From: an uncultured Eubacteriales bacterium
GTDB lineage: Bacteria > Bacillota > Clostridia > Oscillospirales > Oscillospiraceae
Assembly (NCBI GenBank): GCA_900546515.1
Contig: URDG01000029.1
Span: 1 to 34,157 of the forward strand
DNA: 34,157 nucleotides
Direction: 5' to 3'
Shown here: positions 8,426 through 15,594 of the stretch, in pieces
Layout of the letters: the number at the start of each line of letters is the position of its first letter
Position numbering within the stretch: the stretch's first letter is position 1
The notes under the pieces: generated by a model
What the model was told of the DNA's origin: nothing
The model's input: only the letters and a program-made list of their open reading frames with translations
Database searches by the model: none
Position numbers and translations under genes: made by a program

Positions 8426-8475
8426 ATTGAGGCGAGGAAATATCCCCGCCTCAATGGCGCGTATTTCGATACGCG
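8426..8475 (+). other. Two stable hairpins in the dnaK-dnaJ spacer
   Basis: ATTGAGGCG (8426-8434) pairs with CGCCTCAAT (8447-8455), with an inner GGA/TCC extension. Immediately after it, CGCGTAT (8458-8464) pairs with ATACGCG (8469-8475) around a TTCG loop. Neither has a T-tract, so they are not ordinary terminators. They may set the dnaK:dnaJ ratio by RNA processing or protection. Confidence 0.65.
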
Positions 8476-8489
8476 GGATCGGAGTATAA

Positions 8490-9638
8490 ATGGCTTCAGA
8501 GAAACGTGATTATTATGAGGTTCTTGGCGTAAAAAAGGACGCCACGGCCGATGAGATAAAAAAAGCATACAGAAAGCTGGCCAAGGAGAACCATCCGGAC
8601 CTGCATCCCGGTGACAAGGCCTGTGAGGAGCGCTTCAAAGAGGTCAACGAGGCGTATGAGGTGCTCTCCGACGAGGAAAAGCGCAAGAAGTACGATCAGT
8701 TCGGCCATGCGGCCTTTGACCCGAACGCAGGCTACGGAGCCGGCGGTTTCGGCGGCGGCTTCGGCGGTTTCGGAGATTTCGGCGATCTGGGCGACATATT
8801 CGGCAGCTTCGGCGACATATTCGGCTTCGGAGGGGGCGGCGCACAGCGCAGCAACCCCAACGCCCCGCGCAAGGGCGACAACATACGTTCAAGCGTCAGC
8901 ATAAGCTTCGAGGAAGCGGCTTTCGGCTGTGAAAAGGAGATCACGATAGGCCGTGTCGAGCAGTGCCCGGACTGCAAGGGCACCGGCTGCCAGCCGGGGA
9001 CGACTCCCGAGGTCTGCCCGGACTGCAAGGGTACCGGCACCGTGCGCACGACACAGCGCACGCCGTTCGGCATGGTGCAGTCGACCGGCGCCTGCCCCAA
9101 ATGCAAGGGTACCGGCAAGATCATACATCAGCCCTGTAAGACCTGCCGCGGCATGGGCATGATCCGCCGCCAGCACAAGGTGAAGGTGACCATCCCCGCC
9201 GGTATAGACGACGGGCAGGCCATTTCCCAGCGCGGCAAGGGCAATGCCGGCGCCAACGGCGGCCCCGCGGGCGATCTGCTCGTGTCCGTTATTGTGCGGC
9301 CGCATGCGCGCTTCGAGCGCGACGGAAACTCCGTGCTGCTCCAGCAGCCCATCAGCTTTGCACAGGCTGCGCTCGGCGCAGAGATCGAAGTCCCCACGCT
9401 CGACGGCAACGTCAAGATGACCGTACCCGAGGGCACCCAGCCCGGTGCGACGTTCAGGCTTCGCGGCAAGGGCATCCCCTATCTGCGCGGCTCAGGCCGC
9501 GGCGACCAGTTCGTCACGGTGGACGTCGTCGTGCCGAAGAACCTGACAGGCTCACAGAAGGAGCTGCTGCGTCAATACGCGGCCAGCACCGGCGAGCTCG
9601 ACGGCGTAAAGACCTCCGGCTTCGGAAGAAAAAGATAA
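8490..9638 (+). CDS. dnaJ: Chaperone DnaJ (Hsp40, type I)
   Basis: DnaJ delivers substrates to DnaK and stimulates its ATPase. The 382-residue protein has a J domain with His35-Pro36-Asp37, a Gly/Phe-rich region (about 80-118), four CxxCxGxG zinc repeats (Cys159/162, 176/179, 202/205, 216/219; the last reads CKTCRGMG), and the C-terminal substrate domains. All hallmark residues are present. GGAG at 8481-8484 supports the ATG. It closes the heat-shock operon and is followed by a strong terminator. Confidence 0.98.
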   Translation: MASEKRDYYEVLGVKKDATADEIKKAYRKLAKENHPDLHPGDKACEERFKEVNEAYEVLSDEEKRKKYDQFGHAAFDPNAGYGAGGFGGGFGGFGDFGDLGDIFGSFGDIFGFGGGGAQRSNPNAPRKGDNIRSSVSISFEEAAFGCEKEITIGRVEQCPDCKGTGCQPGTTPEVCPDCKGTGTVRTTQRTPFGMVQSTGACPKCKGTGKIIHQPCKTCRGMGMIRRQHKVKVTIPAGIDDGQAISQRGKGNAGANGGPAGDLLVSVIVRPHARFERDGNSVLLQQPISFAQAALGAEIEVPTLDGNVKMTVPEGTQPGATFRLRGKGIPYLRGSGRGDQFVTVDVVVPKNLTGSQKELLRQYAASTGELDGVKTSGFGRKR

Positions 9639-9651
9639 AAGATAAAAAATG

Positions 9652-9689
9652 AACCGTCCCCGGCTCAGACGAGCCGGGTACGGTTTTTT
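9652..9689. terminator. Bidirectional terminator, dnaJ/proS
   Basis: AACCGT plus CCCGGCTC pairs with GAGCCGGG plus ACGGTT around an AGAC loop, followed by a T-run on the plus strand (9684-9689). A matching A-run precedes it (9644-9649), giving a T-tract on the minus strand, so it should also stop proS transcription. Confidence 0.9.
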
Positions 9690-9764
9690 CGTCCAATGCT
9701 TTTCCCCTGCCGTTATGGAGCTTCGACTCTCTCCGGCAGGATACGCATATATGCGGTGTTAAAA

Positions 9765-11201
9765 TCAGTACGCTATGCCCCAGTAGATCATGCACTTGGC
9801 GGGCTTGCCGCAGCAGGCGCAGACATCGCCGAGATGCTCCTGCCTGAAAGGAATACAGCGTGAGGACATGCCGGCCTTTTCCTTCATATCAAGCTCGCAC
9901 TGGAGATCGCCGCACCACATGGTCTTGATGAAGCCGCCCTTCTCCTCCTGAAGCTGCTTTGCCTCTTCGAGGGAGTATGCGGGATAGCTGTGCTCGTCAA
10001 GATTCTTCTTCGCCTTGTTGTACAGACCTGCCTGAACTTCGTCAAGAAGCTCGGGGATGCGCGCGGTGAGCTCGTCGAGAGAGACGCTGACCTTCTCGCC
10101 GTTGTCGCGGCGGACTGCCATGCATACGTTGTTCTCGATGTCGCGCGGGCCTATCTCCACGCGGAGAGGAACGCCTTTCATTTCATACTGGGCGCACTTC
10201 CAGCCGAGGCTGTTGTCGCTCGTGTCGATCTTTACGCGCACGCCTGCGGCCTTGAGAGCCTCATAGACGGCGGAAGCCTTCTCGATGACGCCCTCCTTGT
10301 GCTGCGCGACGGGGACGACGATGACCTGAACGGGAGCGATGTGCGGAGGCAGAACAAGACCGTTGTTGTCGCCGTGGGTCATGATGATGCCGCCGATGAT
10401 GCGCGTGGAGAGACCCCAGGAGGTCTGGTAGGGGTGCTTCTGCTGGTTGTCCTTGTCTGTGAAGGTGATGTTGAACTGCTCGGCAAAGCCCTGACCGAAG
10501 TAATGGCTCGTGCCGGACTGAAGCGCTTTTCTGTCATGCATCATGCACTCGATGGTGTAGGTGTTGACGGCGCCGGCGAACTTCTCCTTGTCGGTCTTGT
10601 TGCCGCGGATAACAGGCATGGCGAGGTAATTCTCGCAGAGGTCGGCGTACACCTCAAGCTGGTGCAGCGTCTCCTCGCGGGCTTCCTCCTCGGTGGCGTG
10701 CAGGGTGTGCCCCTCCTGCCACAAAAATTCCCTGCCGCGCAGGAACGGGCGGGTGGTCTTTTCCCAGCGGAGCACGGAGCACCACTGGTTATATTTCATA
10801 GGCAGATCGCGCCAGGAGTGCACGACGTGGCTCCAATGGTCGCAGAAAAGCGTTTCGGAGGTGGGGCGGATGCACAGCTTCTCGGGCAGCTCCTCGCTGC
10901 CGCCGATGGTGACCCATGCGCACTCGGGCGCAAAGCCCTCGACGTGATCCTTTTCTTTCTGCAGAAGGCTCTCGGGGATGAGCATGGGCATGGATACGTT
11001 CTCGTGTCCGTCGCGCTTGAACATGCCGTCAAGTATCTTCTGGATGTTTTCCCAGATCGCGTAGCCGTAGGGGCGCAGAATGTACAGGCCCTTTACGCCG
11101 GAGTAGTCGACAAGCTCGGCCTTGGTGCACACGTCAGTGAACCACTGCGCGAAATCGACCTCCATATCGGTGATCTGTTCTACCTTTTTGTCTTTTGCCA
11201 T
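9765..11201 (-). CDS. proS: Prolyl-tRNA synthetase, archaeal/eukaryal type
   Basis: A class II synthetase that charges tRNA(Pro). The 478-residue protein is the short form: catalytic core with motif 2-like RWEKTTRPFLRGREF and RPTSETLF, an anticodon-binding domain, and a C-terminal Cys-rich domain (WCGDLQCE, SSRC, DVCACCGKPAKC) ending in the family's terminal Tyr. The INS editing domain found between motifs 2 and 3 in the longer bacterial type is absent. ATG 11201 has GGAG nine bases upstream; upstream in-frame TTG and ATG codons lie on or too near that site. A consensus promoter lies at 11290-11318. The leader, roughly 80 bases, is too short for a T-box but has a 7-bp hairpin (11254-11260 with 11271-11277). 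Confidence 0.95.
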   Translation of the reverse strand: MAKDKKVEQITDMEVDFAQWFTDVCTKAELVDYSGVKGLYILRPYGYAIWENIQKILDGMFKRDGHENVSMPMLIPESLLQKEKDHVEGFAPECAWVTIGGSEELPEKLCIRPTSETLFCDHWSHVVHSWRDLPMKYNQWCSVLRWEKTTRPFLRGREFLWQEGHTLHATEEEAREETLHQLEVYADLCENYLAMPVIRGNKTDKEKFAGAVNTYTIECMMHDRKALQSGTSHYFGQGFAEQFNITFTDKDNQQKHPYQTSWGLSTRIIGGIIMTHGDNNGLVLPPHIAPVQVIVVPVAQHKEGVIEKASAVYEALKAAGVRVKIDTSDNSLGWKCAQYEMKGVPLRVEIGPRDIENNVCMAVRRDNGEKVSVSLDELTARIPELLDEVQAGLYNKAKKNLDEHSYPAYSLEEAKQLQEEKGGFIKTMWCGDLQCELDMKEKAGMSSRCIPFRQEHLGDVCACCGKPAKCMIYWGIAY

Positions 11202-11289
11202 ATTCATTTTCTCCAATCAGTCGCCAGGGCCCTTGCCCCGCCGTATTTTGCGCCTGCCGCCCCATGATGAGCGGCAGACATAATATAAT

Positions 11290-11318
11290 ATTTTACATTC
11301 CCTATTTACAGTTGTCAA
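11290..11318 (-). promoter_or_regulatory. Sigma-A promoter of proS
   Basis: On the minus strand TTGACA (11318-11313), 17 bases, TAAAAT (11295-11290). It is back-to-back with the promoter for the divergent gene at 11342-11370. Confidence 0.8.
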
Positions 11319-11341
11319 GACGGCAGCATTTATATTTATTC

Positions 11342-11370
11342 TTGACCTCACGCCCCACAAACGTTATAAT
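11342..11370 (+). promoter_or_regulatory. Sigma-A promoter of the HAAS-like gene
   Basis: TTGACC (11342-11347), 17-base spacer, TATAAT (11365-11370). Transcription should begin near 11377, only a few bases before the first in-frame ATG at 11379. Confidence 0.85.
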
Positions 11371-11378
11371 AACTAGGT

Positions 11379-12644
11379 ATGTTAGAATATCAACAGCCGG
11401 AGGTGACTGATATAAACAAACAGAAATTTTTAGCTGAGCTGGGCAAGCTGCTTACTTTCATGTACGATGAGGACAGGCAGGCGGCTCTGGCCATGTACAG
11501 CAAAATGTTTGATAATGCGCGCGACGAGCAGTCGCTGCTGCAGTTCCTCGTTTCGCCGACGCGGCAGGCCGTGGTCATTGCCAGAGCCTATAACGCCAGA
11601 GAGCGCAAGCTCCAGGTAAGCTCCCAGTCCAGAGAGGGCCGTGCCGAGGACGGTGAAGGCTCCCCGGATTATATGCGCGCGATAGAAGAGCTTGAAAGCG
11701 AGGCTATAAACCGCAAGATAATCACGCCCGAGGTCTCGGCGGATCAGTTCAGCCTTTTTGAGGACGGCGTGCATCCGCTTGAGCAGGAGGATTCCGGGGC
11801 TTACGATGAGGCCGCGCAGGACACGGCGCCGGAAGACGCGGCGTCTGCGGCCGGTGAGCCTGATGAGCCCGCCGCGGCGGAGCTGCCGCAGCCGGCCAAA
11901 GCGGAGGCCGTCACTATCGAGGATGAGGACGGGCAGCCTGAGGCGGCGCCGGCAGAGGAGCCGGAGAGCGCTGCGGACAGTGAAGAAGCTGCGGAGAGCA
12001 CGGAAGCACCGGAGGCCGGCGGCGAGCCTGCCGTGAAGGCCGAAGGAGAAGCCGTGCCGGTCGAAGAGGACGATGTGGATGCGTTCCTCTCGGGTTTCTC
12101 AATTAAGAACGATGAGCTTGAGGCCCCGGCGGCAGCGCCCGCCGGAAAGAAGGATGAGCGCCGTGAGACTGCAAAACCGGCGGAGCGCAAGGGTGAAAAG
12201 GTCGTCCCGGTGAAGCCGTCTGCCGATCCTGAATTCGGCTTCGGTCCGGCGTACTGCGCCAAACCGGCGGAGACGCAGGATGCGCAGGCTGTCGACATGA
12301 CTGTGCGCAAGCCGAAGGTCGCGCTGCTGATCCTGTACATAATCATTGCGGTGCCGCTGATCGCGCTGTGCGTGGCGCTTCTGCTGATCCCGACGCTTGC
12401 TTTTCTCGCGCTTGCAGCAGCCGCCGTGGTGCTCGGCTGCGTGACGCTGACCTCCGCTTTCGGCGCGTTCTCGATATTTGCGGACGTGATGGTGGTGCTT
12501 GGCTGCTCGATGGTCACGCTGGCTCTCGGCCTGCTGTTCATGTGGATCTTCGTGTGGTTCATAGGCGGCGCTATTGCCGGGCTGATAAATGCGATCATCA
12601 AGCTTGGCGGCAAGTGGTGCTATAAGGAGGTGCCGGCAGTATGA
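11379..12644 (+). CDS. HAAS/DUF1700-like membrane protein with long acidic linker
   Basis: The N-terminal stretch INKQKFLAELGKLLTF...DEDRQAALAMYSKMFDNA (from residue 12) resembles the start of DUF1700/HAAS proteins (MNKxEFLxELRKxL...YYxEMxDD). A low-complexity region rich in Ala, Glu and Pro follows (about 130-300), then a C-terminal membrane region (about 313-400) with three or four hydrophobic segments. Family members are often paired with PadR regulators and DUF4097-type proteins; no PadR is present here. The start is uncertain. ATG 11379 is almost at the transcription start, so the message would be leaderless, whereas a textbook GGAGGTG (11399-11405) sits eight bases before an ATA codon at 11412 where family homology begins. 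The function is unknown. Confidence 0.72.
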   Translation: MLEYQQPEVTDINKQKFLAELGKLLTFMYDEDRQAALAMYSKMFDNARDEQSLLQFLVSPTRQAVVIARAYNARERKLQVSSQSREGRAEDGEGSPDYMRAIEELESEAINRKIITPEVSADQFSLFEDGVHPLEQEDSGAYDEAAQDTAPEDAASAAGEPDEPAAAELPQPAKAEAVTIEDEDGQPEAAPAEEPESAADSEEAAESTEAPEAGGEPAVKAEGEAVPVEEDDVDAFLSGFSIKNDELEAPAAAPAGKKDERRETAKPAERKGEKVVPVKPSADPEFGFGPAYCAKPAETQDAQAVDMTVRKPKVALLILYIIIAVPLIALCVALLLIPTLAFLALAAAAVVLGCVTLTSAFGAFSIFADVMVVLGCSMVTLALGLLFMWIFVWFIGGAIAGLINAIIKLGGKWCYKEVPAV

Positions 12645-12844
12645 AAAGAGGTTGGCGTGTGATTCTCACGATAGTGCTGATAGTCGCCGTGCTAGGCGTC
12701 GTGTTTATGGGCGTCGGCTTCATCACCGGGGCGGATCTCTCGCGCATCTACTCGGTGTTTGACGACCGCTACAATTTAACGTTATATTACAATTATATCA
12801 CTCAGGAGCTCATTCCGGCCTTCCACGAGGCGGGGGTCTTCTGA
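12641..12844 (+). CDS. Small single-pass membrane protein, DUF4097-N-terminus-like
   Basis: The 67-residue product starts MKRGWRVILTIVLIVAVLGV, a basic start followed by one membrane helix (about 6-30), then a short polar tail that may lie outside. The beginning resembles that of proteins often encoded beside DUF1700 genes, which carry a large beta-rich DUF4097 domain, but that domain is missing. It may be a remnant or a genuinely small partner. Its ATG overlaps the upstream stop (ATGA) and AAGGAGG lies ten bases upstream, so it is very probably translated and coupled. A strong terminator follows directly. Confidence 0.7.
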   Translation: MKRGWRVILTIVLIVAVLGVVFMGVGFITGADLSRIYSVFDDRYNLTLYYNYITQELIPAFHEAGVF

Positions 12845-12854
12845 ACGGAGAGAG

Positions 12855-12898
12855 AACGGCTCTGTGTCAGTTTTGACACAGAGCCGTTAGTTTTTGTT
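12855..12898 (+). terminator. Strong intrinsic terminator
   Basis: A perfect 15-bp stem (12855-12869 with 12874-12888) around a GTTT loop, followed by TTTTTGTT. It ends the HAAS-like two-gene unit. The minus strand has no T-tract, so for the converging CNNM genes it is at best a weak stop. Confidence 0.9.
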
Positions 12899-12918
12899 AT
12901 ACGATTATACGGAAAATA

Positions 12919-14196
12919 TCAGATGCCGTTCTTCTCTTCGGCCGGGGCGACCTTGACGAACACGCGTTCGACGCGCCTGCCGTCCATCGAAAGCACGGTG
13001 ACCGTCAGGTTGCGGAAAGTGAAGCTGTCGCCCTCCTGCGGATAACCGCCGAACATTTCAAGCGTCCAGCCGCCCACGGTGTTGCTCTCGGCCTCAAAGT
13101 CGTTCTCGTTTATGCCGACAAGCTCAAGAAAGTCGGACAGTACCATTGACCCGTCCAGCTCATATTCGCTGTCCGTATGCTGCACGACCTCGGGTTCAAC
13201 GGTATCGCTCTCGTCCCAGATGTCTCCGACGATCTGCTCAAGCACATCCTCCATCGTCACAACGCCCAGCGTACCGCCGTACTCGTCAGTAACAACGGCA
13301 AGATGCTGTTTGGCCTTGCGCAGCTGCGCGAGCACTGCGGGGAGCTTCATGGTCTTATACACATAGCACGGGGGCATCAGCAGCTTGCGGATGTCCGCGC
13401 GGCCGTTGTCAGCCAGCGCCTTGAGAAAATGGTTGAGATAAAGTATACCGATGATATTGTCGATGCTGCCCTCATAGACCGGAAGGCGCGTATAGGGTGC
13501 ATCCTCGATAAGAGCCAGAATATCGTCCCAATCGTCTTCAATGTCGATAGCCTGCACGTCGACACGCGCGGTCATAACGTCGAGCGCGGAGGTCTCGGAA
13601 AAATCTATCGCGGCTTGAACGAGCTCGGACTGATCCTCGTCGAGCACATCTTCGTCCTCGGCGGTCTCGATGATGGATTGCAGCTCCTCCACGGCCTCGT
13701 CGGGGCTGTCGGCGGAGTCTTCCTTAAGCCCTCTGGTGATGAGGTTGATAAGAGTCACCACGATCCACACCAGCGGGAAAAATATTATCATCATAAACCG
13801 CACGGCATAGGAATTCCTGAGCGCCATCTTGTTCGCGTTCTGCTTGGCGGTGATCTTCGGCATCGTCTCGCCGAAAATTATCACGAGCAGGGTGAGCGCA
13901 ACGGTGGAGACCCATGCGTAATCGTCGCTGCCGGTGATGAGTATGACCGCGACGGATGCGAGGGAGGAAGCGCATATGTTGGCGAGGTTGTTGCCGATAA
14001 GAATGGCGCTGAGCGCGTCGTCAAAATGCTGCGATATATACACGGCGATCCTGCCGCGCCTGTCGCCGCTGTCGCGCGCGTTCTCAAGGCGCATGATGTT
14101 GCACGAGGAGAAAGCCATCTCGGAAGCGGAACAGAAATTGGACAGGCACAGGCACAGAAATATGCCCACGAAAACAAGAATATCGGAAGTTGTCAC
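12919..14196 (-). CDS. CNNM/CorC-type membrane protein (DUF21-CBS-CorC_HlyC), copy 2
   Basis: The 425-residue protein has an N-terminal DUF21/CNNM membrane domain (about 1-165, three to four helices, with SASEMAFSS and IFGETMPKITAKQ), a CBS pair (about 200-335, including TRLPVYEGSIDNIIGILY and AVVTDEYGGTLGVVTMEDVLEQIVGDIWDE), and a C-terminal CorC_HlyC domain. The family is linked to Mg2+/Co2+ export or homeostasis; old annotations as haemolysins are misleading. It starts with GTG at 14196, behind GAGGAG, and overlaps the stop of the preceding paralogue by four bases (GTGA), so the two are translationally coupled and may form a heteromer. Confidence 0.88.
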   Translation of the reverse strand: MTTSDILVFVGIFLCLCLSNFCSASEMAFSSCNIMRLENARDSGDRRGRIAVYISQHFDDALSAILIGNNLANICASSLASVAVILITGSDDYAWVSTVALTLLVIIFGETMPKITAKQNANKMALRNSYAVRFMMIIFFPLVWIVVTLINLITRGLKEDSADSPDEAVEELQSIIETAEDEDVLDEDQSELVQAAIDFSETSALDVMTARVDVQAIDIEDDWDDILALIEDAPYTRLPVYEGSIDNIIGILYLNHFLKALADNGRADIRKLLMPPCYVYKTMKLPAVLAQLRKAKQHLAVVTDEYGGTLGVVTMEDVLEQIVGDIWDESDTVEPEVVQHTDSEYELDGSMVLSDFLELVGINENDFEAESNTVGGWTLEMFGGYPQEGDSFTFRNLTVTVLSMDGRRVERVFVKVAPAEEKNGI

Positions 14197-15488
14197 TGCT
14201 CCTCGCCTCCTTCCTTGGTCTCGGGGACAAGGCAGACGTTCAGCTTGAGTATGCGGTTATGCGCCATCTCGGACACTGTGACCTTTATGCGGTGGTAAGT
14301 GAAGCTGTCTCCGGGGCGGGGGATAGCTGTGAACTGCTCATAGGCCCACTCGCCCATCAGCGTGTTGACGAGCTCCTCGTTCTCCTCGGGATCTTCAAAG
14401 CCGAACAGCTCGAATACGTCGCTTACGGATTCGTCGGCGTCGACCTGATAGCTGCCGTCGGGCTGGAGCACGATAGGCTCCTCCACGACGTCCTCTTCGT
14501 CCCATATCTCGCCGACAAGCTCTTCAAGAATATCCTCGACCGTGACTATGCCGAGGGTGCCGCCGTAGTTATCGGTAACGACGGCAATGTTGAGCTTGCG
14601 CTTTGACATGATGGGCAGCAGCTCGTCAATATTAGTGCTGTGATGGACGAAATATGCCTCGTCCAGCAGCGGCCTGAGGTCAAGATCGTTGCCCTGACGC
14701 AGATAGGCCTTTATGAACGTGCGTATCTGGAGTATGCCGATGATATTGTCGATACTGCCCTCATAGACGGGCAGGCGGCTGTGCGGCTGGTCTTTGATAT
14801 ATGCGAGTATCTCTTCGTGACTGCTGGATATGTCCACCGCGGCGAGATCGACTCTCGGCGTGAGCACGCTCTCGACGGTCACATCGCCGAACTGGAGCGC
14901 GGAGGAGATAAGATCGCCCTGATCCTCGTCAAGGCTGCCCTCTTCGGTCATATCCTCAATTATATCGTAAATTTCATCCTCTGTTACGGAGGCCTCGGCC
15001 TCGCCGTGCGCAAGCTTCGCGGCAAACTGGCCTATCGCGGTCAGCAGCTTTGACAGCGGGCCGAACAGCTTCATAAAGAAGATCAGAGAGCCGGCGCAGG
15101 CCTTTGCAAAACGCTCGGGGTATTTTTTCGCTATGCTCTTCGGGAGCATTTCTCCCGCGAAGAACACAATGATCGTAGTAATGATCGTACTGACTGATAC
15201 GACGCTCAGTCCCCACAGTCTCGTCACGGCCACGGTGACGATGGTCGCTATGGAGATATGTACGATGTTGGTGCCGATAAGGATAGTGCTGATCGCGCGG
15301 TCAAAGTTTTCTATAATGTACTGGACCCGCTTCGCTTTCGCGTCGCCGCGTTCGGCGGCGGCCTTGATCCTGCTGCGTGAAGCTGAGGCCATAGACGTCT
15401 CTGCTACGGCGAAATACATCGCTACGAGCAGCAGCACGACAGACAGTATCCACGGCATTATCTGCGGCAATCGACTGCCATCATCCAT
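14193..15488 (-). CDS. CNNM/CorC-type membrane protein (DUF21-CBS-CorC_HlyC), copy 1
   Basis: The 431-residue paralogue of the next gene has the same order: DUF21 membrane domain (with AVAETSMASASRSR and FFAGEMLPKSIAKKYP), acidic linker, CBS pair (SRLPVYEGSIDNIIGILQ, AVVTDNYGGTLGIVTVEDIL, EELVGEIWDE) and CorC_HlyC domain. The two share the CBS core closely but differ in their membrane helices and termini. A likely role is Mg2+ or other divalent-cation transport, inferred from family. It has its own consensus promoter (15527-15555). The ribosome-binding site AAGGAG (15508-15503) is unusually far, 14 bases, from the ATG, and the gap is filled by a perfect palindrome. Confidence 0.9.
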   Translation of the reverse strand: MDDGSRLPQIMPWILSVVLLLVAMYFAVAETSMASASRSRIKAAAERGDAKAKRVQYIIENFDRAISTILIGTNIVHISIATIVTVAVTRLWGLSVVSVSTIITTIIVFFAGEMLPKSIAKKYPERFAKACAGSLIFFMKLFGPLSKLLTAIGQFAAKLAHGEAEASVTEDEIYDIIEDMTEEGSLDEDQGDLISSALQFGDVTVESVLTPRVDLAAVDISSSHEEILAYIKDQPHSRLPVYEGSIDNIIGILQIRTFIKAYLRQGNDLDLRPLLDEAYFVHHSTNIDELLPIMSKRKLNIAVVTDNYGGTLGIVTVEDILEELVGEIWDEEDVVEEPIVLQPDGSYQVDADESVSDVFELFGFEDPEENEELVNTLMGEWAYEQFTAIPRPGDSFTYHRIKVTVSEMAHNRILKLNVCLVPETKEGGEEQ

Positions 15489-15489
15489 T

Positions 15490-15503
15490 GTTGGATATCC
15501 AAC
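15490..15503 (-). repeat. 14-bp palindrome between ribosome-binding site and start codon
   Basis: GTTGGATATCCAAC is a perfect palindrome lying exactly between AAGGAG and the ATG of the first CNNM gene. In RNA it could fold to five base pairs with an ATAT loop. It may be an operator, or a translational element that brings the ribosome-binding site closer to the start. Confidence 0.7.
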
Positions 15504-15526
15504 TCCTTTTTATAAAATTAGCATAT

Positions 15527-15555
15527 AGTATAGCATAGCAGTATATTTATGTCAA
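15527..15555 (-). promoter_or_regulatory. Sigma-A promoter of the CNNM gene pair
   Basis: On the minus strand TTGACA (15555-15550), 17 bases, TATACT (15532-15527). It starts 40 bases after the stop codon of the SGNH-type gene, with no clear terminator between. Confidence 0.85.
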
Positions 15556-15594
15556 TATTACTGAGTTTTCGGAATATTAAATGTCTGTGAAAAT

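Noticed and set aside
9990..11267. Plus-strand open frame (425 codons) opposite proS
   Set aside because: Antisense to a complete synthetase and without any recognisable domain.
11202..11300. T-box riboswitch upstream of proS
   Set aside because: The leader is only about 80 bases, too short, and no T-box antiterminator sequence was seen.
13177..14298. Plus-strand open frame across both CNNM genes
   Set aside because: It crosses the overlap of two real genes, has no initiation signal, and its protein matches nothing.
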